Assembly (NCBI GenBank): GCA_003279685.1
Contig: QCHA01000003.1
Span: 57,320-121,319 of the forward strand
Direction: 5' to 3'
From: Pelagibacteraceae bacterium AG-390-L03
GTDB lineage: Bacteria; Pseudomonadota; Alphaproteobacteria; Pelagibacterales; Pelagibacteraceae
Length of the DNA stretch: 64,000 nucleotides
In this document: piece after piece, positions 17,071 to 26,335 of the stretch
Layout: every line of letters starts with the position of its first letter
How positions within the stretch are numbered: the stretch's first letter is position 1
Translations under genes and position numbers: made by a program
Notes under the pieces: generated by a model
The model's database searches: none
Seen by the model: the letters and a program-made list of their open reading frames with translations, nothing else
Told to the model about the DNA's origin: nothing

Positions 17071-17442
17071 TTAAACTACTTTTGAAATAACTGTTCCTGA
17101 AATTTGTAAAGATTTATTAAATTTTAATTTTTGCTCTGCACTAAGTTCTGAATATAATTTAGTTAAAAAATTATAGTTAACATTCATATGACCTTCCTTA
17201 GATTTTTCTAAGTTAATTAAATATTCTGAAAAATCTTCAAAGAAATAGTTAATTGGTACTTTTAAATAATTAGATAATTGAAGTAATCTAATTGAACTAA
17301 CACCATTTGTACCTTTTTCATATTTTTGAATTTGTTGAAACGTAACATTAATAGCTTTTGCTACTTTAGTTTGAGTTAAACCCAAAGCTAATCTTCTTAT
17401 TTTAAGCTTGCTGCCCAAGTGTTTGTTGAAATTATCTTCCAT
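17071..17442 (-). CDS. XRE-family helix-turn-helix regulator
   Basis: A 123-residue DNA-binding protein. Residues about 10-66 are a Cro/C1-type HTH (LKIRRLALGLTQTKVAKAI, then TFQQIQKYEKGTN and LQLSNYLKVPINYFF). The C-terminal half is short and helical with no ligand motif. Small regulators of this type are conserved in alphaproteobacteria. It stands alone on minus between tRNA-Asn and aapP, each about 100-190 nt away. Targets unknown. Confidence 0.85.
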   Translation of the reverse strand: MEDNFNKHLGSKLKIRRLALGLTQTKVAKAINVTFQQIQKYEKGTNGVSSIRLLQLSNYLKVPINYFFEDFSEYLINLEKSKEGHMNVNYNFLTKLYSELSAEQKLKFNKSLQISGTVISKVV

Positions 17443-17629
17443 TAAGACCCCTCTTAATTAAATTTTAAAATCACATTGAACAAATTTATTAATGTTACTG
17501 CAATAAAAAAATTTATTTATTTCTCAGAAAAATTAATTAATGAAAATGCTGTCAAGCATAAGTTAATTAATAAAAACTCATAATAGGTTTTCAAAAAATG
17601 ATTATATAAGGCCTTAAATTAAAGTATTT

Positions 17630-18364
17630 TTATAAAATTTGACTTAAAAATAGCTTTGTTCTATCGCTTTTAGGATTATCAAAGAATTCATTAGTATTTG
17701 CCTTTTCTACAATCCTTCCTTCATCCATAAATATCATGCTATCTGCAACCTCTTTAGCAAAACCCATTTCATGAGTAACAACAATCATTGTCATACCTTC
17801 TTTTGCTAAATTTACCATCACATCTAACACTTCTTTAATCATTTCTGGGTCTAAAGCAGAAGTTGGTTCATCAAATAACATAATTTTAGGCTCCATGCAT
17901 AACGCTCTTGCAATAGCTACTCTTTGTTGTTGTCCACCTGATAATTGACCTGGAAATTTTTGAGCTTGATCTAAAATTTGAACTCTTTCTAGATGTTTAA
18001 GTGCCAATTCTTCAGCTTCTTTCTTAGGCATTTTCTTAACCCAAATAGGTGCAAGTGTGCAATTGTCAACAATAGATAAATGTGGAAATAAATTAAACTG
18101 TTGAAACACCATTCCAACTTCTGCTCTTACTTGTTCAATATTTTTAGTATCTTCAGAAATTTCTGTGCCATCAACAATGATACTTCCTTTTTGATGCTCT
18201 TCTAGTCTATTGATACATCTAATTAATGTAGATTTACCAGATCCTGAAGGTCCACAAACAACAATTTTTTCTTTAGCTTTAACTTCAAGGTTAATATCTT
18301 TAAGAACTTGAAAATCACCATACCATTTATTTACTTCATTAATTTGTATAATTGAATCTGACAT
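17630..18364 (-). CDS. aapP: Amino-acid ABC transporter ATPase AapP
   Basis: ATP-binding subunit of the general L-amino-acid importer AapJQMP. 244 residues. Seen: Walker [10 protein letters not shown] near 38-46, Q-loop FQQFNLFPH, signature [15 protein letters not shown], Walker [13 protein letters not shown] and H-loop VTHEMGFA, all typical of the GlnQ/AapP group. Last gene of the operon, 3 nt after aapM. A 187-nt gap without recognised features separates it from the XRE gene. Confidence 0.95.
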   Translation of the reverse strand: MSDSIIQINEVNKWYGDFQVLKDINLEVKAKEKIVVCGPSGSGKSTLIRCINRLEEHQKGSIIVDGTEISEDTKNIEQVRAEVGMVFQQFNLFPHLSIVDNCTLAPIWVKKMPKKEAEELALKHLERVQILDQAQKFPGQLSGGQQQRVAIARALCMEPKIMLFDEPTSALDPEMIKEVLDVMVNLAKEGMTMIVVTHEMGFAKEVADSMIFMDEGRIVEKANTNEFFDNPKSDRTKLFLSQIL

Positions 18365-18367
18365 ATT

Positions 18368-19639
18368 TTATCTATCTGTTTTAAATTTTAATTCTAATTT
18401 TTGACTATATTTACTCATACTGTAGCAAATAATCCAGAATATTATTCCAGCAAAAACATATCCTTCCATTGAAAAACCAAGCCATTTAGGATTTGTTTTT
18501 GCTAAGTTCAACATTCCAACTAACTCTAATAAGCCTACTACAAAGATTAATGGAGTATCTTTTACTAAGGCTAAAAACGTATTGGCAATACCTGGAATAA
18601 CTAATTTTAGAGCTTGAGGTAAAATAACTAATAAGTGAAGTCTCCAATATCCCATACCTAAAGATTTAGCAGCATCATACTGTCCTCTTGGTAAGGCTTG
18701 TAAACCACCTCTAATAACTTCCGCTGTGTAAGCTGCTTCAAACAAAGTTATAGCAACAATAACTCTAATCAATTTATCAACATAAGTTCCATCAGGTAAA
18801 AACATAGGAAACATAACTGCAGACATAAATAAAACAGTGATTAACGGTACACCTCTCCAAAATTCAATAAATGAAAGTGATGAATACTTAACAACAGCTA
18901 AATCTGATCTTCTTCCAAGAGCCAACATCATACCAATAGGAAAACAGAATATTAGAGAAAAGAATGAAACAATAAAAGTTAATGATAAACCACCCCAAGC
19001 ACCTGTTTCAACCCATTCTAAACCAAATTCTCCACCCGATATTAAATAGTAGATTAGCAAAAATGATATTATTGGTAAAAATATAACATAATAAAATGTT
19101 AAATATTTTTTAAGTTTTAATGGAAAAAAATAACCTAAACCCATAAATCCTAGAACAATAATAAATGTAGCATTAACTCTCCACTGTTCTGCATTTGGAT
19201 ACATTCCATAAATAAATCTGTTAAACCAAACTTTAATATATACCCAGCAGGCTCCACCACCAGTGCAAGCCTCCTTGCTGTCTCCTACAAAATTAGCATC
19301 TAGAATAAACCAGTTAAGTAATGGCGCTACACTAAAAATTATTAATATAATAATACTAACACTTAAAGCTGCATTAAAATTGTTAGTATTAATATTTTTA
19401 TTTAGTTCATCTAATATTTTAATCCCAGAAAACTCTATTCTTATTAAATGGAGGCCTATCATTCCAAAAATTAAGGGAGTAAAGAAACTTATAAAACCAG
19501 GTAAAAAACCAGTAATATTTTTTTCATAAAAATTATTTAAGCAAAAATCAAATATTCCTAATAAAAAAAATAAAGCCCCAAAAACTAAAAATAAATTTAA
19601 ATTTTCTTTATTTGGTTTTAAAATATTTACATTATTCAT
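18368..19639 (-). CDS. aapM: Amino-acid ABC transporter permease AapM
   Basis: Membrane subunit of the general amino-acid importer. 423 residues: several N-terminal helices in the extended AapM/BztC-like form (with the Cys-containing loop CTGGGACWVYIKVWFN), then the HisM-type permease core with FWRGVPLITVLF and the EAA loop QYDAAKSLGMGYWRLHLLVI. It partners AapQ, located 2 nt upstream, and AapP, 3 nt downstream. Confidence 0.94.
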   Translation of the reverse strand: MNNVNILKPNKENLNLFLVFGALFFLLGIFDFCLNNFYEKNITGFLPGFISFFTPLIFGMIGLHLIRIEFSGIKILDELNKNINTNNFNAALSVSIIILIIFSVAPLLNWFILDANFVGDSKEACTGGGACWVYIKVWFNRFIYGMYPNAEQWRVNATFIIVLGFMGLGYFFPLKLKKYLTFYYVIFLPIISFLLIYYLISGGEFGLEWVETGAWGGLSLTFIVSFFSLIFCFPIGMMLALGRRSDLAVVKYSSLSFIEFWRGVPLITVLFMSAVMFPMFLPDGTYVDKLIRVIVAITLFEAAYTAEVIRGGLQALPRGQYDAAKSLGMGYWRLHLLVILPQALKLVIPGIANTFLALVKDTPLIFVVGLLELVGMLNLAKTNPKWLGFSMEGYVFAGIIFWIICYSMSKYSQKLELKFKTDR

Positions 19640-19641
19640 TA

Positions 19642-20788
19642 TTATTTTTCCTGTATCGCAATTCTTTTATTGTACCAATTCATAAACATTGAAATAGCTA
19701 AGCTAATTGTTAAATATGTGGCCATTGTAATACCAACTATCTCTATAGCTCTTCCAGTTTGCATCATGGCAGTTCCCGCAAACACTAATACTAAATCTGG
19801 ATAAGCAATTGCTGCTGCCAGAGAAGAGTTTTTAGTTAAATTTAAATATTGGTTTGTTGTAGGTGGTATAATAATTCTTAACGCTTGAGGCATTATAACT
19901 AGTTTTAAAACTTGGCTTGGTGTTAGACCAATTGAAGCTGCTGCTTCTTTTTGACCTTTACCAACGCCCTGTATACCTGCTCTGACGTTTTCAGCTATGA
20001 ATGTTGCGGTATACAAAGTAAGTGCCAATGTAAGAGCTATCAATTCAGGAGGTATACCCATACCACCTTCATAGGTAAAAGATGTTTTGGCTAATTGTTT
20101 TAATTCTGGAAAACTCCAAGATAAATCAACACCACCTACAACAAATGTTATAGCTGGTATGATTATAAAAATTCCGAGCGAAATTAAAAATTTAGGATAC
20201 TGTTTGCCTTCTTCTTCTTGCTTTTTTTTAGCAAATTTATTGAAAAAGAAAATTACTATCATTGCGATAATTAAAGCTATAAAAAATATATCAAAATTAT
20301 TCCAAACTGGTGCAACAGTATAAAGTCCTTTAATAGTCATATATGATGATCCAAAAATCAAAGGAGCATCTTCTGGCATAGGCAATGCTCTTAATGCTGC
20401 AAAGTACCAAAAAAATATCTGTAACAACAATGGAACGTTTCTAAAAAATTCTACATAAAAACTAGCCGTTTTGTTTATTAAATAGTTAGGTGATAATCTA
20501 GCAACTCCAATGATTATACCCAAAATTGTGGATAAAATAATTCCAATGAAAGATACCAGTAAAGTATTTAATAATCCTACTAAATAAGCTCTGCCATATG
20601 ACATAGAGCCATCATAATCGATTAATGAAAACTGAATATCAAATGAAGCTTCTTTTGATAAAAAAACCAAATCCAAATTCAATACCACGCGTATCCATGT
20701 TCTCTTGAGCATTCATGGTAAAGAAACCAAAAATTAAAACTATAAATAATAAAGTTAAAAATTGAGGTAGGATTTTTTTAAATTTCAT
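19642..20788 (-). CDS. aapQ: Amino-acid ABC transporter permease AapQ, frameshifted
   Basis: Permease partner of AapM. The natural start is the ATG at 20788 (MKFKKILPQFLTLLFIVLIF...), and the frame reads well through MNAQENMDTRGIEFGFGF. At the T7 run at 20660-20666 (minus strand) one extra T shifts the frame: with six T it would continue GFLSKEASFDIQ, exactly the family pattern, in the frame that runs to 19642. The total span is 1147 nt, one more than a multiple of three; corrected length is 381 residues. Later parts are normal: YGRAYLVGLLNTLL, FFRNVPLLLQIFFW and the EAA loop GQKEAAASIGLTPSQ. The frame as it stands opens only from an internal out-of-frame ATG at 20712 and lacks the first membrane segment. 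Either a sequencing error or a real lesion. Confidence 0.9.
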
Positions 20789-20801
20789 TTGATTGATACT
20801 A

Positions 20802-20834
20802 TAAAAAAAGGGCTAGATAAATCTAGCCCTTTTT
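20802..20834 (-). terminator. Terminator between aapJ and aapQ
   Basis: AAAAAGGGCTAGA and its complement form a stem of about 13 bp around a 4-nt loop; the stem ends in A/T runs on both sides, so it could work in both directions. It lies after the aapJ stop and before the aapQ start and would limit permease expression relative to the binding protein. Confidence 0.85.
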
Positions 20835-20854
20835 AATTAATTTATAACTTTAAA

Positions 20855-21895
20855 TTATCTTGATGGTGGAACGTATAAAATACCACCTTTAGTCCATAAT
20901 TCATTTGGACCTCTGTCTGGTAAGATACCAGTGTCAGCTATATTTCTCTTATAACTTTCACCATAGTTTCCAACTTGTTTGATAATTCTTAAGTTCCACT
21001 CGTTATCTAAACCGAATGCAGCACCCATTTCACCTTCAGCACCAACTAATCTTTTGATTTGTGGATTATCTGAAGTTTTCATTGAGTCAGCATTAGCAGA
21101 AGTAACACCGTACTCTTCAGCTTCGATCATAGTATTTAAAGACCATCTTACGATATCTTCCCATACTGAATCACCTTGTCTAACAACAGGGCCTAGTGGC
21201 TCTTTTGAAATAGTTTCAGGTAACACCATGTGATCATCTGGGTTAGTCATTTTAGTTCTTTGTGCAGCAAGACCAGATTTGTCAGTAGTGTAAGTATCAC
21301 ATCTACCAGCATCATAAGCAGCTACGACTTCATCAGCTTTTTCAAAAGCAACTGGAGTGTAAGAAATTCCTTTTGAGTTAAAGAAGTCTCTCATGTTTAA
21401 CTCAGTTGTTGTACCAATGTTAGTACAAGCTGAGATTCCATCTTTGAATTGACTTGTTGAAGTTATTCCAGAGTCTTTTCTAACCATGAAACCTTGACCA
21501 TCGTAGAAGTTTACTCCAACGAAAGTAAGTCCAATGTCAGCATCTCTAGAAAGAGTCCAAGTTGTGTTTCTTGATAAGATATCAATCTCACCAGAAGTTA
21601 AAGCTGTAAATCTTTCTTTAGCACTTAATGGTGTAAACTTAACTTTGTTTGCATCACCTAGTACTGCAGCAGCTACCGCTCTACATACATCAACGTCAAC
21701 ACCAGTCCAATTTCCTGCAGCGTCAGCATTAGAAAATCCTGGTAGACCTTGAGATACTCCACATCTTACAAAACCCTTCTTCTGAGTGTTTTTAAGTGTC
21801 TTAGATTTTTTAGCAGCCATAGTCTCTGTTGTAAAAGTAAACAACACAGCAACCATTGCCACTAAAGAAGTTAATTGTTTTAAGTATTTAAACAT
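20855..21895 (-). CDS. aapJ: General L-amino-acid-binding protein AapJ
   Basis: Periplasmic binding protein of the broad-specificity amino-acid importer (AapJ/BztA type). 346 residues with a signal peptide to about residue 28 (LFTFTTETMAA). Seen: the family opening VRCGVSQGLPGFSNAD, GVDVDVCRAVAAAVLGD, LTSGEIDILSRNTTWTLSRD and CTNIGTTTELNMRDFF. Start supported by AAAGGAAG 5-6 nt upstream. A -10 TATAAT lies about 75 nt upstream, and two palindromes sit between promoter and start. First gene of aapJQMP. Confidence 0.96.
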   Translation of the reverse strand: MFKYLKQLTSLVAMVAVLFTFTTETMAAKKSKTLKNTQKKGFVRCGVSQGLPGFSNADAAGNWTGVDVDVCRAVAAAVLGDANKVKFTPLSAKERFTALTSGEIDILSRNTTWTLSRDADIGLTFVGVNFYDGQGFMVRKDSGITSTSQFKDGISACTNIGTTTELNMRDFFNSKGISYTPVAFEKADEVVAAYDAGRCDTYTTDKSGLAAQRTKMTNPDDHMVLPETISKEPLGPVVRQGDSVWEDIVRWSLNTMIEAEEYGVTSANADSMKTSDNPQIKRLVGAEGEMGAAFGLDNEWNLRIIKQVGNYGESYKRNIADTGILPDRGPNELWTKGGILYVPPSR

Positions 21896-21918
21896 TATTC
21901 TTCCTTTAAGTTATTTTT

Positions 21919-21952
21919 ATTTGTTAACAAATAATTCAAATTAAATTTGAAT
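21919..21952 (-). promoter_or_regulatory. Two palindromes in the aapJ 5' region
   Basis: A 14-bp perfect palindrome ATTTGTTAACAAAT (21919-21932) and a second 8-3-8 inverted repeat (ATTCAAAT / ATTTGAAT, 21934-21952) lie next to each other between the -10 and the aapJ start. They look like operator half-sites for a dimeric regulator, or could form hairpins in the leader. Confidence 0.45.
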
Positions 21953-21969
21953 CAGAACAAGTTTCTATC

Positions 21970-21975
21970 ATTATA
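21970..21975 (-). promoter_or_regulatory. -10 element of the aapJ promoter
   Basis: On the minus strand a consensus TATAAT lies about 75 nt before the aapJ start. The -35 region is weak (GAATTT at 17-bp spacing). A CACTA/TAGTG inverted repeat lies further upstream near 22018-22031. Confidence 0.5.
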
Positions 21976-22063
21976 TAAAGTTGATCAAAGGAAAATTCTC
22001 AAAATTAGAGTCATTCTCACTATATGTAGTGTGAAAAAAAAATATAAGAATATATGTTGATAA

Positions 22064-22140
22064 TGGTGCGCCCTGCACGACTCGAACGTGCGACCCTCGG
22101 TTTAGAAAACCGATGCTCTATCCAGCTGAGCTAAGGGCGC
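22064..22140 (-). tRNA. tRNA-Arg (TCT)
   Basis: Cloverleaf on minus: acceptor GCGCCCT with matching 3' side, D-arm GCTCAGCTGGATAGAGC, anticodon loop TTTCTAA reading TCT, T-arm GCACGTTCGAGTCGTGC, and encoded CCA. It follows trkH by 34 nt. Confidence 0.95.
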
Positions 22141-22174
22141 AATTAATAAATACAGATACATATATAATACTTAA

Positions 22175-23581
22175 TTAATATTTAAAAAGAAATTTTTTAG
22201 CTATTAAAAGTAAAGATATAAGCTCAACTCTTCCAATAATCATAAAAAAAATTAGAATATATTTAGTTAAAAAATGTAATGTACCAAAACTAAATTCACT
22301 TATTCCGTAAGCAGAGGAATTTACTGTATTCATTAAAGTTAAAACAGCTAATTTAAATGAACTTTCAAAAATAATACCACTTAAACTTAATAATGATGTC
22401 AAAATAAATAATGAAATAATAAAAATTAAAATTGTCAAAAAATATTTGTTAATTTCTTTAAAATCAAAATTAATTTTAGAAAATAATAACTTATTCATAA
22501 AAACATTTTTAGGTTTACTAAAGGACAAAATTTGATTTAAAGAATACTTGGTTAGTGAGTATATTTTTAAAAATCTTAAACCTGAACTTGTAGAAAAAAA
22601 TGATCCACCAATTATTACTAAAATTAAATAAATAAAACTTAGTTTTGATTGATCAAATTCTAATGAAACACCTATATTTGATATACTACTAACTAAAGAT
22701 AAAAAACTATAAATAAAATCATTATCGAAGCTAAAAAAAATAAAAAAAATTGTTACAGTAAACAAAAAATATAATAATAGGTGAATATCTTCATAAAAAA
22801 AATTAAGATTTTTATTTTTAAAAAAAATCAAATTATAAATAAAAAAAATGCTAAAAAAAGAAACTAACATTAATAATGAAAATATAATTATTTGAGCTTC
22901 ATTTGTTATGATTGAAGAAAGATTATTTGATGACAAAAAACCACCTGATGAAATTATAGTCATTGATAAGTTGAGAGAGTGAAAAGATCTTACATCAAAA
23001 ATATTTAAGATAAAAAAAATTGATAAAGTTATACAAGAATATAAAATAAAAATTTTAATTGTTTGTTTTAAAACTTCGCTACTATTAAATGACAAAAAGT
23101 TTGTTAAAGATCTTTTTAAACTATCATCATAAATATCTATTAAAAAAATAATTGAGAACAGGAAGTATAGACCTCCTATCCATTGAATAGAAGATCTCCA
23201 TAAGATTAAACCTTGATCTATATGTTTTATATTATCAAAAATTGTAAACCCTGTAGAAGTGAATCCAGAAACAGACTCAAATATAGAGTTTAAAAATGTT
23301 AAATTATAAATGCTAAAATAAAACGGAAGCGATAATATAATTGGAATTAAAAGATATCCTAAAAAAACTGTTAAAATTTTTTCAAAAACTGATGGTTTTC
23401 TATCAGCTTCTTTGATCTTATAAAATATTAAACCAATAATTAAGGATGAAAATAAACTAAAATAATATGTATTAAGATTTAGATATAAATTAAAATAATA
23501 AGAATAAATAATATTAAAAAAAGAAAAGACAGAAACTAGTACCAAAAAAAAACTAAGATATTTTACTCTAAAAAGAGACAT
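22175..23581 (-). CDS. trkH: Potassium uptake protein TrkH
   Basis: Membrane pore subunit of the Trk K+ uptake system, 468 residues with about ten helices. Pore-loop motifs: SVSGFTSTGFTIFDN in the first P-loop, SSGGFLSSNN in the second, and STSSGLRFLK in the third. It starts 5 nt after trkA, its regulatory partner. Placement after ntrY-ntrX-trkA is the usual alphaproteobacterial order. Codon use is extremely AT-rich in its helices. Confidence 0.92.
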   Translation of the reverse strand: MSLFRVKYLSFFLVLVSVFSFFNIIYSYYFNLYLNLNTYYFSLFSSLIIGLIFYKIKEADRKPSVFEKILTVFLGYLLIPIILSLPFYFSIYNLTFLNSIFESVSGFTSTGFTIFDNIKHIDQGLILWRSSIQWIGGLYFLFSIIFLIDIYDDSLKRSLTNFLSFNSSEVLKQTIKIFILYSCITLSIFFILNIFDVRSFHSLNLSMTIISSGGFLSSNNLSSIITNEAQIIIFSLLMLVSFFSIFFIYNLIFFKNKNLNFFYEDIHLLLYFLFTVTIFFIFFSFDNDFIYSFLSLVSSISNIGVSLEFDQSKLSFIYLILVIIGGSFFSTSSGLRFLKIYSLTKYSLNQILSFSKPKNVFMNKLLFSKINFDFKEINKYFLTILIFIISLFILTSLLSLSGIIFESSFKLAVLTLMNTVNSSAYGISEFSFGTLHFLTKYILIFFMIIGRVELISLLLIAKKFLFKY

Positions 23582-23586
23582 TTTAA

Positions 23587-24978
23587 TTATATGGAGCTTA
23601 TTCTAAATATATTTTCTACTACTGAAATAGAGTCTTTTTTGGCTAAAAAGACAACTCTGTCATCTTTTTGAAACACAAAATCTGATCTAGGAATAACAAC
23701 TTTATCATCACGTAAAACCGCACCTATTCTAATTTCATCTGGTAAATTGGAGTTTTTTAGTTCTTTATTAATTAACTCTGATGTTTCGATAATTTCAGCT
23801 TCAATTACTTCATATTCACCATTGTGAATTGTATAAGCTGTTTCAATAGTTCCTTTGTGAATATGTTTTAGAATACTCGAAACTGTATTCATTCTAGGGT
23901 CAATTAAATCATCTATTTTTAAAGAATTTTGTAACAATGAATAATTTGGTTTATTTATTAAAGCCATTGTTCTTTTGTCGTCAATTTTCTTGTCATCTTT
24001 TGCAAATTTTTCAACAAGAACACTTACCATTAAATTATCTTCGTCATCATTAGTAAGAGCAAGAACTGTTTCGGCTTCTTCTAGATTTGCTTCTATTAAA
24101 ACTTCTTCATCAAGACCATTGCCATTAATAATAATTGTATTATTGAGTTCGTTTGCAAGAAACTCTGATCGATCTTTATTTTTTTCAACTATTTTTATTC
24201 TTGCATCATCTAAACTTTCTTCAAGATTTTTTGCAAGATTAAACCCAATATTACCACCACCAACAATTAATATTTTTTTTGATATTTTTTCTACATGACC
24301 AAACGCTTCTAATGTTTGGGACATTTGTGAGGAATTTATAATAACATAGATTTTATCATTTTTTTGAATATCGTCATTTTTTTTTGGTATCAAAAATTTA
24401 TCACCTCTGATAACACCAATAATATTTGCATCTAAATTAGGATATTTTTTCGTCAATTCGTTAAGTTTAATATTAATTAAATTACAATCTTCATTAATTA
24501 AAATTTCTAATAATCTAATTCTATTTTCTGCAAATGGAACACTATCTAATGCGCCAGGTGCTTCCAATTTTCTTTGAATTGATTTTGCTATTTCTAATTC
24601 AGGAGAAATAATTACATCAATTGGTAAGTTTTCTTTGTTATAAACTGTTGTAAATTTCGGATTTAAATAGTCTTGAGATCTAATTCTGGCAATTTTTTTT
24701 GGGATATTAAAAATAGAAAAAGCTATTTGGCAAATAACCATATTGATTTCATCATTACGAGTAACAGCAATAATCATATCTGCTTCTGAGGCATTTGCTT
24801 TTTCTAAAATGGATGGAAAAGTAGCTTTTCCAACAATAGCTTTAACATCTAATGAATCGTCAATTTTTTGAATATCTTCACTTGATTGATCAATAACAGT
24901 TATAGAATGACCCTGATCACTAAGCTGTTTAGCTATAGTAAAACCTACTCTTCCTGCACCACAGATGATTATATTCAT
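23587..24978 (-). CDS. trkA: Trk system NAD-binding regulator TrkA
   Basis: Cytoplasmic gating subunit for TrkH, 463 residues. Two RCK modules, each with a Rossmann opening: IICGAGRVGFTIAKQLSD at the N-terminus and LIVGGGNIGFNLAKNLEE near residue 234. Each is followed by a TrkA-C domain (the last ends RIGAVLRDDKVVIPR). Encoded 1 nt from the ntrX stop and 5 nt before trkH. Confidence 0.95.
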   Translation of the reverse strand: MNIIICGAGRVGFTIAKQLSDQGHSITVIDQSSEDIQKIDDSLDVKAIVGKATFPSILEKANASEADMIIAVTRNDEINMVICQIAFSIFNIPKKIARIRSQDYLNPKFTTVYNKENLPIDVIISPELEIAKSIQRKLEAPGALDSVPFAENRIRLLEILINEDCNLINIKLNELTKKYPNLDANIIGVIRGDKFLIPKKNDDIQKNDKIYVIINSSQMSQTLEAFGHVEKISKKILIVGGGNIGFNLAKNLEESLDDARIKIVEKNKDRSEFLANELNNTIIINGNGLDEEVLIEANLEEAETVLALTNDDEDNLMVSVLVEKFAKDDKKIDDKRTMALINKPNYSLLQNSLKIDDLIDPRMNTVSSILKHIHKGTIETAYTIHNGEYEVIEAEIIETSELINKELKNSNLPDEIRIGAVLRDDKVVIPRSDFVFQKDDRVVFLAKKDSISVVENIFRISSI

Positions 24979-24979
24979 T

Positions 24980-26335
24980 TTAATTAAACTCTTTAATTCC
25001 TAAGCCTTTTAATTTTCTATGTAAGGCACTTCTTTCCATACCAACAAAATTTGCGGTTTTTGAAATATTGCCATTAAATTTTTTAAGTTGGATAGTTAAA
25101 TACTCTTTTTCAAACTTTTCTCTAGCTTCTTTTAATGGCACGGATAGGTTGTTTTCTAAGATTTGATCACTAAAATTATCAATTTTTAATGACTCTTTAA
25201 TTATATTTGAAATTTTTTCTTTTGTATTAGGTTGTAAAATTGCAATTCTTTCAATTAAATTTCTTAATTCTCTAACATTGCCTTTCCATTCATGATTCAA
25301 AATATAACTATTGTTATCATCAATTTCTAACTCTTTAATATTATAGTTTTCAGATATTTTTTTGGAAAAATATTTTATTAATAATGGGATATCTGAAATT
25401 CTTTGACTTAATGGTTCGATATTAATTTCAAATACATTAATTCTATGAAATAAATCTTCTCTAAAGTTACCTATTTGAATTTCTTTTTTCAAATCTTTGC
25501 TTGATGAACAAATTAATCTAACATCAACACTAACGTCATTATTACCGTTAATTCTTTTAAATTTTTGATCTGTTAAAACTCGTAAAATTTTTGATTGGAT
25601 ATCAAGTGGGATTTCAGAAATTTGATCTATAAGCAAAGTTCCTTTATTAGCTTTTTCAAGTGACCCATATGATATAGATCCATTTTCTTTTTCTTCACCA
25701 AATAATTCCAATTCGTACTTATTTGAGTCAAGCAAAGCACCATTTAATATAATAAATGGATTTTTATTTCTTAATGAGTTTTTATGAATTTTTCTTGCTA
25801 TTAATTCTTTTCCTGAGCCCGATGGACCATAGATAAAAACTCTACTTTCAGTTAATGAAATCTTTTTAATTTTTTCAATTATATTTACTGTATTTTTACT
25901 ATCCCCAATAAGATCAAACGAGGAAAATAATTTATTTTCATAATCTTTATTTTTTTTTTTAAGATCATAATTTTCGACAGCACGACTTACAAAGTTTAAC
26001 AATCTTTCTTGATCAAATGGTTTTTCAATAAATTCAAATGCACCATGATGTAAAGATTTTATAGCCATTTCCATATTTGCATGACCAGAAATTATTATTA
26101 CAGGTACATCTTTATCTTTTGTTTTAATATGAGATAAAAGTTCAATACCATCATTATCTCCTTTATCAAGTTTTACATCAAGGATGGCAACATCTGGTAA
26201 TTTTTTATCTATTTCTGCAAGAGCTTGATTGTAATTGGCTGCAATCCTTGTTTTATAACCAGCATCAATAATCAACTCGTTAATAATATTTCTAATATCA
26301 GAATTATCATCAACTATTAAAATTTCAGCACTCAT
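24980..26335 (-). CDS. ntrX: NtrX-type response regulator with degenerate AAA+ domain
   Basis: Partner of NtrY. Residues 1-120: receiver domain with phospho-acceptor Asp in VAILDVKLD and the later ISGHANMEMA. Residues about 140-370: AAA+ domain with Walker A GPSGSGKEL. The sigma-54 contact loop GAFTGA is absent (that place reads EEKENGSISYGS), and the Walker B region reads LLIDQISEIP with Gln instead of the catalytic Glu. The C-terminus is a Fis-type HTH (NISKTANFVGMERSALHRKL). It therefore probably regulates through DNA binding, without activating sigma-54 polymerase. Overlaps the ntrY stop by 1 nt. Confidence 0.92.
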   Translation of the reverse strand: MSAEILIVDDNSDIRNIINELIIDAGYKTRIAANYNQALAEIDKKLPDVAILDVKLDKGDNDGIELLSHIKTKDKDVPVIIISGHANMEMAIKSLHHGAFEFIEKPFDQERLLNFVSRAVENYDLKKKNKDYENKLFSSFDLIGDSKNTVNIIEKIKKISLTESRVFIYGPSGSGKELIARKIHKNSLRNKNPFIILNGALLDSNKYELELFGEEKENGSISYGSLEKANKGTLLIDQISEIPLDIQSKILRVLTDQKFKRINGNNDVSVDVRLICSSSKDLKKEIQIGNFREDLFHRINVFEINIEPLSQRISDIPLLIKYFSKKISENYNIKELEIDDNNSYILNHEWKGNVRELRNLIERIAILQPNTKEKISNIIKESLKIDNFSDQILENNLSVPLKEAREKFEKEYLTIQLKKFNGNISKTANFVGMERSALHRKLKGLGIKEFN

